Source: CAXQRU01 sp964226685 (GTDB taxonomy: Bacteria; Pseudomonadota; Gammaproteobacteria; Pseudomonadales; Cellvibrionaceae). Taken from it: a stretch of 24,090 bases of DNA. Positions 7,112-15,700 of this stretch are shown here, piece after piece (the stretch's first letter is position 1; every line of letters starts with the position of its first letter). Made by a program: the position numbers and the translations under genes. The DNA lies in contig CAXQRU010000065.1 in NCBI GenBank assembly GCA_964226685.1, forward strand, positions 1 to 24,090. Direction: 5' to 3'. The notes beneath the pieces are model-generated. The model had not been told where the DNA came from, searched no databases, and saw nothing but the letters and a program-made list of their open reading frames with translations.

Positions 7112-9763
7112 TTAGCAGGACATTGGATCCAATTTGTTTGGATCAATTTCAAAGTCTTTGATCGCTTTAGCGACGACTTCCGCTTTAATAGCACCCTCTT
7201 CAGCTAGAGCGTTGAGCGCTGCAATCACGATGAAATATCGGTTAACTTCAAAGAAGTGACGCAATTTCGCACGCGTATCACTGCGACCAAAACCATCTGT
7301 ACCTAAAGTCACAAATTTATTTGGAATGAAAGCTCGCAACTGCTCAACATAATTTTTCATATAGTCTGTTGCAGCAATAACAGGAGCCGAAGATTTCTCA
7401 AGCAAGCTAGTAATATAAGGCTTTTTGGCTTTCTTAGTTGGGTTCAACATATTTTCTCTTTGAATCCGCTGACCGTCTCTTGCTAGCTCATTCGCACTGG
7501 TAACACTCCACACATCGGATTCAACTTTAAATTGCTCACGCAAAATATCAGCCGCCGCTTCCACTTCTCGCAAGATGGTACCAGACCCCATAAGCTGAAC
7601 TTGAAGCTTAGCTTTCTTAGCCGCTTTTAATTTATAAAGCCCTTTAATAATACCTTCTTCTACTCCCTTGGGCATTTCTGGGTGTTCATAGTTTTCATTC
7701 ATGGTTGTGATGTAATAAAAACAATTTTCTTTATCTTTATACATTCTCTTCAAGCCATCTTGAATGATCACCGCTAACTCATAATTGTAGGTTGGATCAT
7801 AGGAGCGACAGTTTGGAATGGTGCCTGCCATAATATGACTGTGACCATCTTCATGTTGCAAACCTTCACCATTCAACGTCGTTCTACCGGCCGTTGCACC
7901 AATCAAAAAGCCTCGCGCCTGGCTATCGCCAGCCAACCATGCCAAATCACCAATGCGTTGAAAGCCAAACATCGAATAGTAGATATAAAACGGCACCAAC
8001 GGGCAATTACTGTGACTATAAGCAGTTGCCGCTGAAATCCATGAGGACATCGCACCGGCTTCATTAATACCCTCTTCCAGAATTTGGCCTTTCTCATCTT
8101 CTTTATAAAACATGATTTGACCAGAATCATGAGGCGTATATTTTTGACCTTGCGCCGCATAAATACCGACTTGTCTAAACATACCCTCCATACCAAAGGT
8201 ACGAGCTTCGTCTGGAACAATGGGCACAATACGCTGGCCAATTTCTTTGTCTTTCACCATTGAAGAGAGCAAACGAACAAAGGCCATGGTGGTTGAGATT
8301 TTACGATCGCCAGTACCGGTTAACTGTGACTTAAACGCTTCCAAATCAGGCGTCTCTAGCGCGTTAAAGTCGGCTCTTCGCGAAGGCAAATAGCCACCTA
8401 ATTTTTTACGCTGCTGATGAAGGTACAGCATTTCAGGGCTATCGTCGGCCGGGCGATAATAAGGAATTGTTTTTAGATCTTCATCTTTAAATGGCAAGCC
8501 AAAGCGATCTCTAAATTGTTTTAAGTTTTCAAAATCTAACTTCTTAATGGAGTGAGTATCATTGACGCCTTCGCCACCCAAGCCCATACCAAAGCCTTTC
8601 ACAGTCTGCGCTAGAATAACCGTCGGCTGGCCTTTGTGTGCCACGGCTTTTGCATAAGCCGCATAAACTTTTTGCGAATCATTGCCACCACGATTCAAAT
8701 ATAAAATATCTTCGTCAGTTAAGTCTTTGACCAACTCTAAAAGCTCAGGGTATTTTCCAAAAAAGTGTTCACGGGTATAAGCACCACCATTGGCCTTATA
8801 GCTCTGTAACTCGCCATCACAGACTTCATTCATACGTTTGAGTAGTAAACCAGTTTTGTCGCGAGCAAACAGATCATCCCAACCACGACCCCACATGACT
8901 TTAATCACGTTCCAGCCAGCGCCTCTGAACACACCTTCGAGCTCTTGAACAATTTTTCCGTTACCTCTCACTGGGCCATCAAGGCGCTGGAGGTTACAGT
9001 TGATCACAAAAATCAAATTATCTAGGCTCTCGCGTGCCGCTAGAGAGATTGCACCTAAAGTTTCTGGCTCATCACACTCACCATCGCCTAAGAACGCCCA
9101 CACTTTACGATCGGGTTGATTTTTTATCAAACCCCTAGCGGTCATATAACGGAGTACGTGCGCTTGATAAATAGAGGTGATTGGTCCTAAGCCCATCGAT
9201 ACCGTTGGGAATTGCCAATAATCAGGCATTAACCAAGGATGCGGATAAGAGGATAAACCTTTGCCATCCACTTCGCGACGGAAGTTATCCAACTGTTCTT
9301 CAGTTAGACGCCCCTCTAAGTACGAACGTGAATACATACCTGGCGAACTATGGCCTTGATAATAAATCAAATCACCTAAACGATCGCCCTCGTCTGCCCT
9401 AAAAAAGTGGTTGAAACCAATTTCATAAAGGTTGGCAGCCGATGCAAAGCTGGCAATGTGACCACCCAAACCCTCATCGTTATTATTGGCTCTCATCACC
9501 ATCGCCATGGCATTCCAACGAATCAAGGAGCGAATGCGTTTTTCTAAGGCAGGGTCACCAGGCAATGCAGGCTCATCTTCGACGGAGATAGTGTTTTTGT
9601 AGGGGGTTGTGATTGCAGATGGAAGATCTAAACCTTCATCATTGGCGTGCTCATTCAACTCTCTGATAATATGGCTAGCTCGCTCTTTCCCGCTGTGTCG
9701 AATTACAGACTCTAGCGCATCTAACCACTCTCTTAATTCAAGAGAATCTATATTATCTTGCAT
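7112..9763 (-). CDS. aceE: Pyruvate dehydrogenase E1 component (homodimeric type)
   Basis: 883 residues, full length for the homodimeric alpha2-type E1 of gammaproteobacteria. It decarboxylates pyruvate with thiamine diphosphate and passes the acetyl group to the lipoyl arms of AceF. Visible motifs: RANNNDEGLGGHIAS near the N-terminus, and the thiamine-binding GDGE (226-229, D227) reaching to the INCN segment (N255/N257). The transketolase-like central domain contains EGINEAGAMSSWISAA, and the C-terminus is typical (KFVTLGTDGFGRSDTR). The ATG at 9763 is preceded by GAGGAGA at ideal spacing. No pdhR regulator gene lies upstream; instead there is a 371-base region rich in inverted repeats with a candidate -10. 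A strong hairpin separates it from aceF downstream. Confidence 0.97.
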   Translation of the reverse strand: MQDNIDSLELREWLDALESVIRHSGKERASHIIRELNEHANDEGLDLPSAITTPYKNTISVEDEPALPGDPALEKRIRSLIRWNAMAMVMRANNNDEGLGGHIASFASAANLYEIGFNHFFRADEGDRLGDLIYYQGHSSPGMYSRSYLEGRLTEEQLDNFRREVDGKGLSSYPHPWLMPDYWQFPTVSMGLGPITSIYQAHVLRYMTARGLIKNQPDRKVWAFLGDGECDEPETLGAISLAARESLDNLIFVINCNLQRLDGPVRGNGKIVQELEGVFRGAGWNVIKVMWGRGWDDLFARDKTGLLLKRMNEVCDGELQSYKANGGAYTREHFFGKYPELLELVKDLTDEDILYLNRGGNDSQKVYAAYAKAVAHKGQPTVILAQTVKGFGMGLGGEGVNDTHSIKKLDFENLKQFRDRFGLPFKDEDLKTIPYYRPADDSPEMLYLHQQRKKLGGYLPSRRADFNALETPDLEAFKSQLTGTGDRKISTTMAFVRLLSSMVKDKEIGQRIVPIVPDEARTFGMEGMFRQVGIYAAQGQKYTPHDSGQIMFYKEDEKGQILEEGINEAGAMSSWISAATAYSHSNCPLVPFYIYYSMFGFQRIGDLAWLAGDSQARGFLIGATAGRTTLNGEGLQHEDGHSHIMAGTIPNCRSYDPTYNYELAVIIQDGLKRMYKDKENCFYYITTMNENYEHPEMPKGVEEGIIKGLYKLKAAKKAKLQVQLMGSGTILREVEAAADILREQFKVESDVWSVTSANELARDGQRIQRENMLNPTKKAKKPYITSLLEKSSAPVIAATDYMKNYVEQLRAFIPNKFVTLGTDGFGRSDTRAKLRHFFEVNRYFIVIAALNALAEEGAIKAEVVAKAIKDFEIDPNKLDPMSC

Positions 9764-9847
9764 TCTATCTCCTCGATAAATTGTTGTTCAATCTATGACA
9801 GGATCAGCACTCAGTATCCGCGCTAAACCGTTGTACTTAATGAAAGC

Positions 9848-9915
9848 AGCGGTAACCGCTTCATTATAAAACCCGATACCATAAAATAAATGACCAACAT
9901 ACTCATATGTCGGCC
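9848..9915 (-). promoter_or_regulatory. Candidate aceE promoter with two flanking dyads
   Basis: Minus-strand -10 TATAAT at 9863-9868. At the right distance (9886-9891) there is no -35 consensus (ATTTAT). Just beyond it lies an imperfect dyad: GACCAACATA (9892-9901), 4 bases, TATGTCGGCC (9906-9915), matching at 8 of 10 positions. At the expected start site lies a second, perfect dyad AGCGGT-A-ACCGCT (9848-9860). A weak -35 with a dyad beside it suggests activator control, and the start-site palindrome suggests a repressor site. The GGT/ACC core recalls GntR-family sites, but the spacing differs from the PdhR consensus. Confidence 0.45.
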
Positions 9916-10046
9916 ATTGGAAAATAAATACATTTAATTTGTTAGTAATGGAACTCTCCCTGAGACGTCACCCAAAACAAAGGTGTAGTATTCTTACACA
10001 GAGGGCCACTTGTGTCTAGTGAGTTTGCCAAAATTGACGGATTAGA

Positions 10047-10063
10047 GCGCCTTAGAAAGGCGC
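10047..10063. repeat. GC-rich hairpin without a U-run
   Basis: GCGCCTT (10047-10053) and AAGGCGC (10057-10063) with a 3-base loop. On the plus strand it is followed by AAAAA and on the minus strand preceded by TTTTT, so neither direction gives a standard terminator. It may still end or stabilise the M16 protease transcript. Confidence 0.5.
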
Positions 10064-10113
10064 AAAAATCATCCAAAAACCCCTTTGCACCGCTATTTTT
10101 GTGCCCTGCAGCA

Positions 10114-10134
10114 TTTTGTAGTTAAACTACAAAA
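10114..10134. repeat. 10-bp perfect palindrome abutting the M16 protease stop codon
   Basis: TTTTGTAGTT, one central base, AACTACAAAA. The right arm ends at 10134, directly next to the protease stop codon at 10135-10137. The stem is AT-rich with no T-run after it. It may be a 3'-end hairpin of the protease mRNA or a protein-binding site. Confidence 0.55.
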
Positions 10135-12900
10135 CTAAGGGTAACGATAGTATCCATCGGCTTTGAGTGGCTTGGGAGAAATTAAGCCCTCGCCCTTTTC
10201 AGTCTGGCTATACAACCATAATTGGCTTGAGGAAGACTGTATAGTTGACTGATAATAATCGATAAGTTCTTTATCGGTAATAGCTCGCAACTGTTCAATA
10301 AGTGCTTGGCGGTAGCCAAAATTATTATCGTCTCTCAAAATTGAACTCCAGTAATCCTGGCCTTGCTCAAGTAAGCTTTTGGGCTTTTCATTTAAAGAAC
10401 TGATGACAGCCTCTCGAAAGGTATCAATTGAACTTGGAAGCTGAAACTTCCTAATAAACGTCTCTACCGCAGTCTGGAGCTGCTTGACATCGGCAGCTGG
10501 TGACTGGACGACAAGTGCGATTGCAGGTACTTCTTTTAAATCAAACTGAGCAGCAAAAACAATGTAGCCCAATTGCTGTTCCGTTCTTAAGCTGCTATAA
10601 AATGGTGCTTCGATAATTTGTTTGATCAGCATCATTTTCGCCATATCTCGAAGCTCATCTTTCTTCGCCTGTATATATAAAACTACGGCTTGATCGGTAT
10701 GACTCACGCTCACCGGCTCATAATACTGGCCCGAAACTTTGGCAACTGAAGCTTGTTGGATCTGCAAACCCTCCTCTGATATCACAAGAGAGGACATGTC
10801 CCTAAACATTTGTTTAGCGGCATCCGAAGAAATGTTGCCATACAATAAGCCTTCTTGATGCGCACCTTTTGTCCAAGCCTTCGAAAAGCCGACCAGCTCT
10901 TCAAAGCTGACGTTTTCAAGTGCCTGAGCCATATCTTCAGCGCCCCAATAGGGTGAATAAACGACCGTTGGCAAGTGACGAAACAGCCTGCGAAATGGTG
11001 TTTGCTTGCGAGTATTGTTCCAAGATCTTATCAACTCTTCTTTTAGCGTTACAAAACGGGCTTTATCAAAATCATGCGACTGAATCTGTTTCAACACTTC
11101 CGATAACAACAGCGGCATTTTATCGCTGTAACCACTGACCGTCAGATCAATACTACGACTGGTAGCATCTAAAGTTACACTCAAGCCAGCCAAAGAGGCA
11201 TCATAAAGCGTCTCATTTAGGCTATCATCGATCATGGCCTCCCATAAGCTGGCAATGGCGGCACTGCGAAGATCACTTGAGATTAAAGGCGATTTAATTC
11301 TGCTTGCCAAAAAGGCTCTTGGCACCTTAAATTGATCGTTTTGAAGATACCAAAAATCTTGCCCAGATAACTGCAACATTAATTTTGGCTCACTCTCCTG
11401 CCCGGCTGTTAACACTGTTAAATTGGTAGCAACATAAGGGTTTGCTTTAGGCAATCGATAAGCCGCTTTTAGATCAGACTCTAATGCAATCGCAGGCTTT
11501 TTATCGCTTACGCGGTATGGAACCTGATAATAAAGGGAGGTCTTATCAGTCTCAACATCGGGTGCAGCAATCATAATTAACACATTTTGTTGATTCAGTT
11601 GCATAACAAAACGTTGGATCAACTGAGAATCATATTTTTCCATGGCATAATCACCACGAATAATATCCTTTGAAGCGTAATAGTGCATATTATTAGACAG
11701 TTGGCTGACCGTATTCATCGGGTCTGCTTTCTCTTTGAACTGAAAATCCAAGGCTAGGAGCTGCTTGGCCTCTTCAAAGCGCCATGATTCAATACCATTT
11801 TTGGCCAGTTCATCTATTGCATGGAAAACCAATGCCTCGATTTGTGCAATATTTTTATAGCCTTCGGGTGTTAGCGTAATCGAAATCGTGAAGGTGCTGT
11901 GATCTGGCGATTGATTATCACCTCCGGCTGATAGCCCCTCAGCCCAACCCTTAGATTTTAATACTGAAAGCACACTGCCCGCACCTTCATATCCTAATAT
12001 ATGCCCCAAGTAAGAGAGAGGTTTTTCATACACATACTCCTTAACAGATGGCAAAGGGAAAACTAATGTCAATTGATAACTGTCTTTAACCGGTTTTATG
12101 TAAACGGTTTTGGGTAAACTCTTAAAAAGTGCCGGCCTTGGGCTGTTAACGGCACCTTTGCTAGCAGGCACCTGATTAAAACGACTCTCTACCATTGCTT
12201 TTAATTTTGGCAAAGGCTCCCGCCCCAATACTACCAATGTCATATTGTCTGCGGTGTAGTGTTTTTTGTAGAACTCAATTAAATCTTCTCTAACGGGGTC
12301 ATTGGGACGATCCGCCAAGGTCTTTAAGCTACCGACACTGAACTGAGCATAAGGATGCTCTGGATTTAAAAGCTCGCGATAAACATCATAGCCTCGACGA
12401 AAATCATCTTTAATTTTTGCCTGGTATTCTGAATGAACCGCTTTTCTCTCACGATCTACATAGGCTTCATTAAACAGTGGAGCAATAAAAAATTGTGCAA
12501 ATTGATCTAAGGTTGGCTCTAAATGTGGGTGACTGACATCAAAAAAATAATTGGTGTGCTCTAAACTGGTGTAGGCGTTATGGTTGCCACCATGTTCACT
12601 GATATATTGCTGATAGGTATCAGCCTCTGGGTATTTTTTGGTGCCCAAAAATAACATGTGCTCTAAAAAATGCGCCAACCCTTCACGCCCCTTGGGATTG
12701 TCTGCACTACCAACGGCCACATCCAAAGAGGCCGCGGCTTTATCGGTTGTAGGATCTGAAATAATGAGGGCTTTTAAGCCATTTTTTAGTTCAAAATATT
12801 CATACTGACGATCATCAACACTGCCTTTATTGATGTCTAACGCAAAAGATAACTGAGAAACCAATAATAACAGTACATAACTACATTGCTTAAACGTCAA
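10135..12900 (-). CDS. Periplasmic M16 metalloprotease (pitrilysin/insulinase family)
   Basis: 921 residues, close to the usual size of pitrilysin (protease III). A signal peptide occupies 1-20 (hydrophobic YVLLLLVSQLSFA, cleavage probably after SFA), so it is periplasmic. The inverted zinc motif HxxEH is H77-FLE-H81, with the third ligand at E158 in RKAVHSEY. The 81-residue gap between H77 and E158 equals that of E. coli pitrilysin as I recall it. The remaining M16 repeats include the later substrate-binding segment LRTEQQLGYIVFA. It should degrade peptides in the periplasm. The start is TTG at 12900: no ATG fits, the signal peptide needs this start, and TAGGAGTGAG sits just upstream. That ribosome site overlaps the TAG stop of the PerM-like gene 9 bases away, so the two are coupled. 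A perfect palindrome abuts its stop codon. I give no symbol because pitrilysin orthology is not proven. Confidence 0.93.
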   Translation of the reverse strand: MTFKQCSYVLLLLVSQLSFALDINKGSVDDRQYEYFELKNGLKALIISDPTTDKAAASLDVAVGSADNPKGREGLAHFLEHMLFLGTKKYPEADTYQQYISEHGGNHNAYTSLEHTNYFFDVSHPHLEPTLDQFAQFFIAPLFNEAYVDRERKAVHSEYQAKIKDDFRRGYDVYRELLNPEHPYAQFSVGSLKTLADRPNDPVREDLIEFYKKHYTADNMTLVVLGREPLPKLKAMVESRFNQVPASKGAVNSPRPALFKSLPKTVYIKPVKDSYQLTLVFPLPSVKEYVYEKPLSYLGHILGYEGAGSVLSVLKSKGWAEGLSAGGDNQSPDHSTFTISITLTPEGYKNIAQIEALVFHAIDELAKNGIESWRFEEAKQLLALDFQFKEKADPMNTVSQLSNNMHYYASKDIIRGDYAMEKYDSQLIQRFVMQLNQQNVLIMIAAPDVETDKTSLYYQVPYRVSDKKPAIALESDLKAAYRLPKANPYVATNLTVLTAGQESEPKLMLQLSGQDFWYLQNDQFKVPRAFLASRIKSPLISSDLRSAAIASLWEAMIDDSLNETLYDASLAGLSVTLDATSRSIDLTVSGYSDKMPLLLSEVLKQIQSHDFDKARFVTLKEELIRSWNNTRKQTPFRRLFRHLPTVVYSPYWGAEDMAQALENVSFEELVGFSKAWTKGAHQEGLLYGNISSDAAKQMFRDMSSLVISEEGLQIQQASVAKVSGQYYEPVSVSHTDQAVVLYIQAKKDELRDMAKMMLIKQIIEAPFYSSLRTEQQLGYIVFAAQFDLKEVPAIALVVQSPAADVKQLQTAVETFIRKFQLPSSIDTFREAVISSLNEKPKSLLEQGQDYWSSILRDDNNFGYRQALIEQLRAITDKELIDYYQSTIQSSSSQLWLYSQTEKGEGLISPKPLKADGYYRYP

Positions 12901-12909
12901 AACTCACTC

Positions 12910-13983
12910 CTAATTTTTTGATATTTCAAGATCGCCTCGCGCAGGCCAAGCATTAAACACGGCTTTTACCAAAGTGGCCAGAGGAATGGCAAAAAAGACA
13001 CCCCAAAAGCCCCAGATACCCCCAAAAATCAATACCGACAAAATGATCGACACCGGATGCAAATTCACAGCCTCAGAAAATAATAGCGGCACTAAAACAT
13101 TGCCATCTAGTGCTTGAATTACCAAATAAACAATCGCTAAGTATAAAAGATCATCCGTCCAGCCCCATTGAAAGAGACCAATCAACATTACCGGAACAGT
13201 GACAACTACTGCCCCAATGTAGGGAATAACGACGGAAAGACCCACCGCTATCGCCAACAACATCGCATAATCTAAGCCTAAGATCACAAAGGATATATAA
13301 GACGCCGAGGCCACAATTAAAATTTCGGCCACCTTACCTCGAACATAGTTGGCTATTTGGAGATTCATCTCCCTCCATACTTTGTCCAATAATGGACGCT
13401 CATCAGGTAAAAAAGTTCCCATCCACCCTAAGAGGCCCTTGCCATCTTTGAGAAAGAAAAACACCAGCACAGGCACCAATACCAGATAAAGCAAAATTGC
13501 AAAAAGCGCAGGTAAGTTAGCCAGAGAAAAGGACAAAATACTCTGTCCAAAACCACTCAAGGTTTTTGGATTGATCGCACTAAATAACTGATCAATTTGC
13601 TCTGCAGTAACATAATTGGGATATTTTTCGGGCAATAATTGCAATTGTGCCCGCCAATTAGAGATCATTTCCGGGAATTTTTGAACAAAGGCTTCTAATT
13701 GTTGCCAAACCGCTGGAACAATAAAAATCAGTGCAGCAATTAAACAACTCATCAACAATAAAAATGCGACAGATACGGAAACGAGGTGCGGCATGCCTTT
13801 CTGCTTCATCCAAAGCACCAAGCCTTGCATTAGAAAAGCAATAATGATTGCCACAAAGACCGGCCCCAAGGTAGAGCCCATCGTCCAAATCACCAGAAAG
13901 CTCAAGCCCAATAAAATCACTAACAGTATGGCTTCCTCGTCATAAAAATAACGATCAAACCAACGGCGTAAAACTGAAATCAT
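12910..13983 (-). CDS. AI-2E family (PerM-like) membrane transporter
   Basis: 357 residues. About eight hydrophobic segments: two near the N-terminus, one at about 70-92, then a long soluble stretch (about 93-155). Further segments occupy the C-terminal half, with family patterns such as VFFFLKDG, GLSVVIPYIGA and the LDGNVLVPLLFS motif. This is the AI-2E transporter superfamily (E. coli PerM and TqsA). Family members export or gate varied small molecules or ions, so no substrate is claimed. The ATG at 13983 overlaps the TGA stop of the TusA-like gene in an ATGA arrangement, and its own stop overlaps the ribosome site of the M16 protease gene. The three genes are thus one tightly coupled operon. 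Confidence 0.9.
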   Translation of the reverse strand: MISVLRRWFDRYFYDEEAILLVILLGLSFLVIWTMGSTLGPVFVAIIIAFLMQGLVLWMKQKGMPHLVSVSVAFLLLMSCLIAALIFIVPAVWQQLEAFVQKFPEMISNWRAQLQLLPEKYPNYVTAEQIDQLFSAINPKTLSGFGQSILSFSLANLPALFAILLYLVLVPVLVFFFLKDGKGLLGWMGTFLPDERPLLDKVWREMNLQIANYVRGKVAEILIVASASYISFVILGLDYAMLLAIAVGLSVVIPYIGAVVVTVPVMLIGLFQWGWTDDLLYLAIVYLVIQALDGNVLVPLLFSEAVNLHPVSIILSVLIFGGIWGFWGVFFAIPLATLVKAVFNAWPARGDLEISKN

Positions 13984-14216
13984 GCGGTTGCCGCTCCCTT
14001 TTGAATCATAAAATAATACACATCATCAACGGTTTCAGTGGACAACAGTGTGTGATTGGTTTGCCGAATAAATGCGGGAATATCTCGCAGCGCGCCTGCA
14101 TCCGTAGCACTAATGGTGAGTTTGTCACCAATCTCTATCGCCGAGAGCCCCTGCTTTGCTTTGAGAAGTGGCATTGGGCACGAAAGGCCCTCTGCACAAA
14201 TTGTGTGCTCTTTCAT
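13980..14216 (-). CDS. TusA-family sulfur carrier protein
   Basis: 78 residues from the ATG at 14216. The TusA signature is at the N-terminus: C13 in GLSCPMPLLKAK is the persulfide-carrying cysteine. The rest matches the two-layer TusA fold (KLTISATDAGALRDIPAF, then the TVDDVYYFMIQK strand). A longer reading from TTG at 14249 adds 11 residues, but family members begin 8-12 residues before CPxP. A possible AGGAG lies 14 bases upstream of the chosen ATG, longer than ideal. From memory, a TusA-like protein beside an M48 protease gene in Pseudomonas aeruginosa (PA1006) was linked to molybdenum cofactor supply; the same context here suggests a specialised sulfur relay rather than tRNA thiolation. 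Its stop overlaps the PerM-like start. Confidence 0.87.
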   Translation of the reverse strand: MKEHTICAEGLSCPMPLLKAKQGLSAIEIGDKLTISATDAGALRDIPAFIRQTNHTLLSTETVDDVYYFMIQKGAATA

Positions 14217-14287
14217 AAGATGAACTTGAACTCCTATTTGTCGTCTCAATAGTATACTCTACTCTACCGCATAGTTATGGGCTTTTT
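14217..14287. promoter_or_regulatory. Divergent promoter region between the TusA-like gene and bepA
   Basis: 71 bases. The palindrome AGTATACT (14251-14258) reads as a TATACT-type -10 on both strands, so a shared back-to-back promoter is plausible. No clear -35 hexamer is present on either side. Confidence 0.35.
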
Positions 14288-15700
14288 ATGAAGAACGCTT
14301 TATCAGTCGCTTTGATGGCATTAGCTAGCCTCAGTAGTTCGGCTGCCATCGATTTGCCAAACATTGGCGATGCCTCACCGGGTATTATTTCAGATTACCA
14401 AGAAAAACAATTGGGGGATATATGGTTGCGACTTTATCGAAGTCAAGCACCAGTCACTTATGACCCACTACTCAATCACTACCTTGATCAATTAATGATT
14501 CAAATTGCGCGATACAGTGAGCTGAATAATCAAACCCTGTCCATTGTCTTGGTTAAAAACAAAACACTCAATGCTTTTGCCGTACCTGGAGGGGTTGTGG
14601 GTATTCACACAGGCTTATTCCGTTATGCCCAAACCCAAGATCAATTTGCCTCAGTAATGGCTCATGAGCTGGCTCACCTGAGCCAAAGACATTACGCTCG
14701 AGGGCTGGAGGAGCAGCGTCGTCAAACACTGCCGACTATGGCCGCATTACTGGCGAGCTTGGTGATTATGGCCTCAACCGATGGGGATGCAGGTGCAGCC
14801 GCCCTCAGTGCAACTCAAGCATTAAGCGCCAATCAACAACTGCGATTTAGCCGACTTTTTGAACAAGAGGCGGATCGAATTGGAATAAAAACTCTCAGCA
14901 AGGCGGGAATGAACCCCCATAGCGCTGCCGAGATGTTTGAAGCCATGCAAAAGGCCAGGCTTTACTCGCAAGAACCCCCTGAGTTTTTGTTGTCTCACCC
15001 GGTAACAGAAAACCGTATTGCCGATGCCAAAAACCGTGCAAACGAGTATCAAAACAAAACCAGTAAACCCTCCTTGGAGTTTCAGTTGATGAAAGCCAGG
15101 GCGCAGTGGCTAAGCTCCACAACGCAAGACGCAATTGCTTATTTTTCAAACGAAAAGCTGCCCTTGGGGGCTGAGCAATATGGTTTAGCTCTGGCCTTGC
15201 TGGATAATAAAGAAGCTAAAGAAGCCGAGAAAGCGCTGACTCCGCTTCTGAAAAACCACCCGAATAATATCGCTTTAATCATTCTCCAAAGTGACATTTT
15301 GGCAGCCCTTGGGCAACTCGACAAAGCTATAGATGTGATTCAACAGGAGCTCAAATTAAAACCAAATGACTATCCACTTCTGGTTCAGCAAAGTCACCTA
15401 ATGGTTCAAAATAACCAACTTGAAAATGCAATAGAGTCACTGGAGATCCTAGCCAAAAATCGACCTAATGACCCCCACATTTGGTACTTATTAGCCGAAT
15501 ACTACGGTCTCACTGGGCAAATTCTAAACCTGCACCTTGCTCGTGCCGAATTTTTTCTGCTCAAGGCTCGGTTTGATGACGCTGAAATCCAAATTATTAA
15601 TGGTTTAAAGCTTGCGAAGGACAACTCAATTGAACAGGTCAAGTTACGCCAACTTAATGAAGATTTACACGATCTAAGAGATCGAGCCAAACTCAATTAG
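14288..15700 (+). CDS. bepA: Periplasmic M48 metalloprotease/chaperone BepA with TPR domain
   Basis: 470 residues. Signal peptide 1-20 (ALMALASLSSSAA). The M48 protease domain has AVPGGVVGIHTGLF, the zinc motif H126-ELA-H130, and the third ligand E194 in FEQEADRIG. A SHP segment (H237) lies where BepA's regulatory His loop is reported. The C-terminal half (about 255-460) is helical with TPR-like repeats (ALGQLDKAIDVIQQELKLKPND, then QLENAIESLEILAKNRPND). BepA (YfgC) helps mature the LPS translocon subunit LptD and degrades stalled outer-membrane proteins. Length and domain order match the family. It is divergent from the TusA/PerM/M16 operon and convergent with the channel gene, whose stop overlaps its own by 4 bases. 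The start is set by the signal peptide, though the ribosome site is weak. Confidence 0.92.
   Translation: MKNALSVALMALASLSSSAAIDLPNIGDASPGIISDYQEKQLGDIWLRLYRSQAPVTYDPLLNHYLDQLMIQIARYSELNNQTLSIVLVKNKTLNAFAVPGGVVGIHTGLFRYAQTQDQFASVMAHELAHLSQRHYARGLEEQRRQTLPTMAALLASLVIMASTDGDAGAAALSATQALSANQQLRFSRLFEQEADRIGIKTLSKAGMNPHSAAEMFEAMQKARLYSQEPPEFLLSHPVTENRIADAKNRANEYQNKTSKPSLEFQLMKARAQWLSSTTQDAIAYFSNEKLPLGAEQYGLALALLDNKEAKEAEKALTPLLKNHPNNIALIILQSDILAALGQLDKAIDVIQQELKLKPNDYPLLVQQSHLMVQNNQLENAIESLEILAKNRPNDPHIWYLLAEYYGLTGQILNLHLARAEFFLLKARFDDAEIQIINGLKLAKDNSIEQVKLRQLNEDLHDLRDRAKLN

Larger units (their letters stand above)
9764..10134. promoter_or_regulatory. Gene-free region upstream of aceE, rich in inverted repeats
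   Basis: 371 bases between the M16 protease stop and the aceE start, both on the minus strand. No open frame with a ribosome site is visible. It holds at least five inverted repeats: 9848-9860, 9892-9915, 9983-9999 (GTGTA, 7 bases, TACAC), 10047-10063 and 10114-10134. A perfect minus-strand TATAAT lies at 9863-9868. This is most likely the aceEF promoter and operator region. Confidence 0.6.

Noticed and set aside
9848..9915. Classical PdhR box upstream of aceE
   Set aside because: The TTGGT and ACC elements do not have the TTGGT-N3-ACCAA spacing of the known site.
9943..10019. Small open frame of 23 codons on the plus strand starting near 9948
   Set aside because: No ribosome site, no hydrophobic or conserved pattern, and it lies across an inverted repeat in the aceE upstream region.
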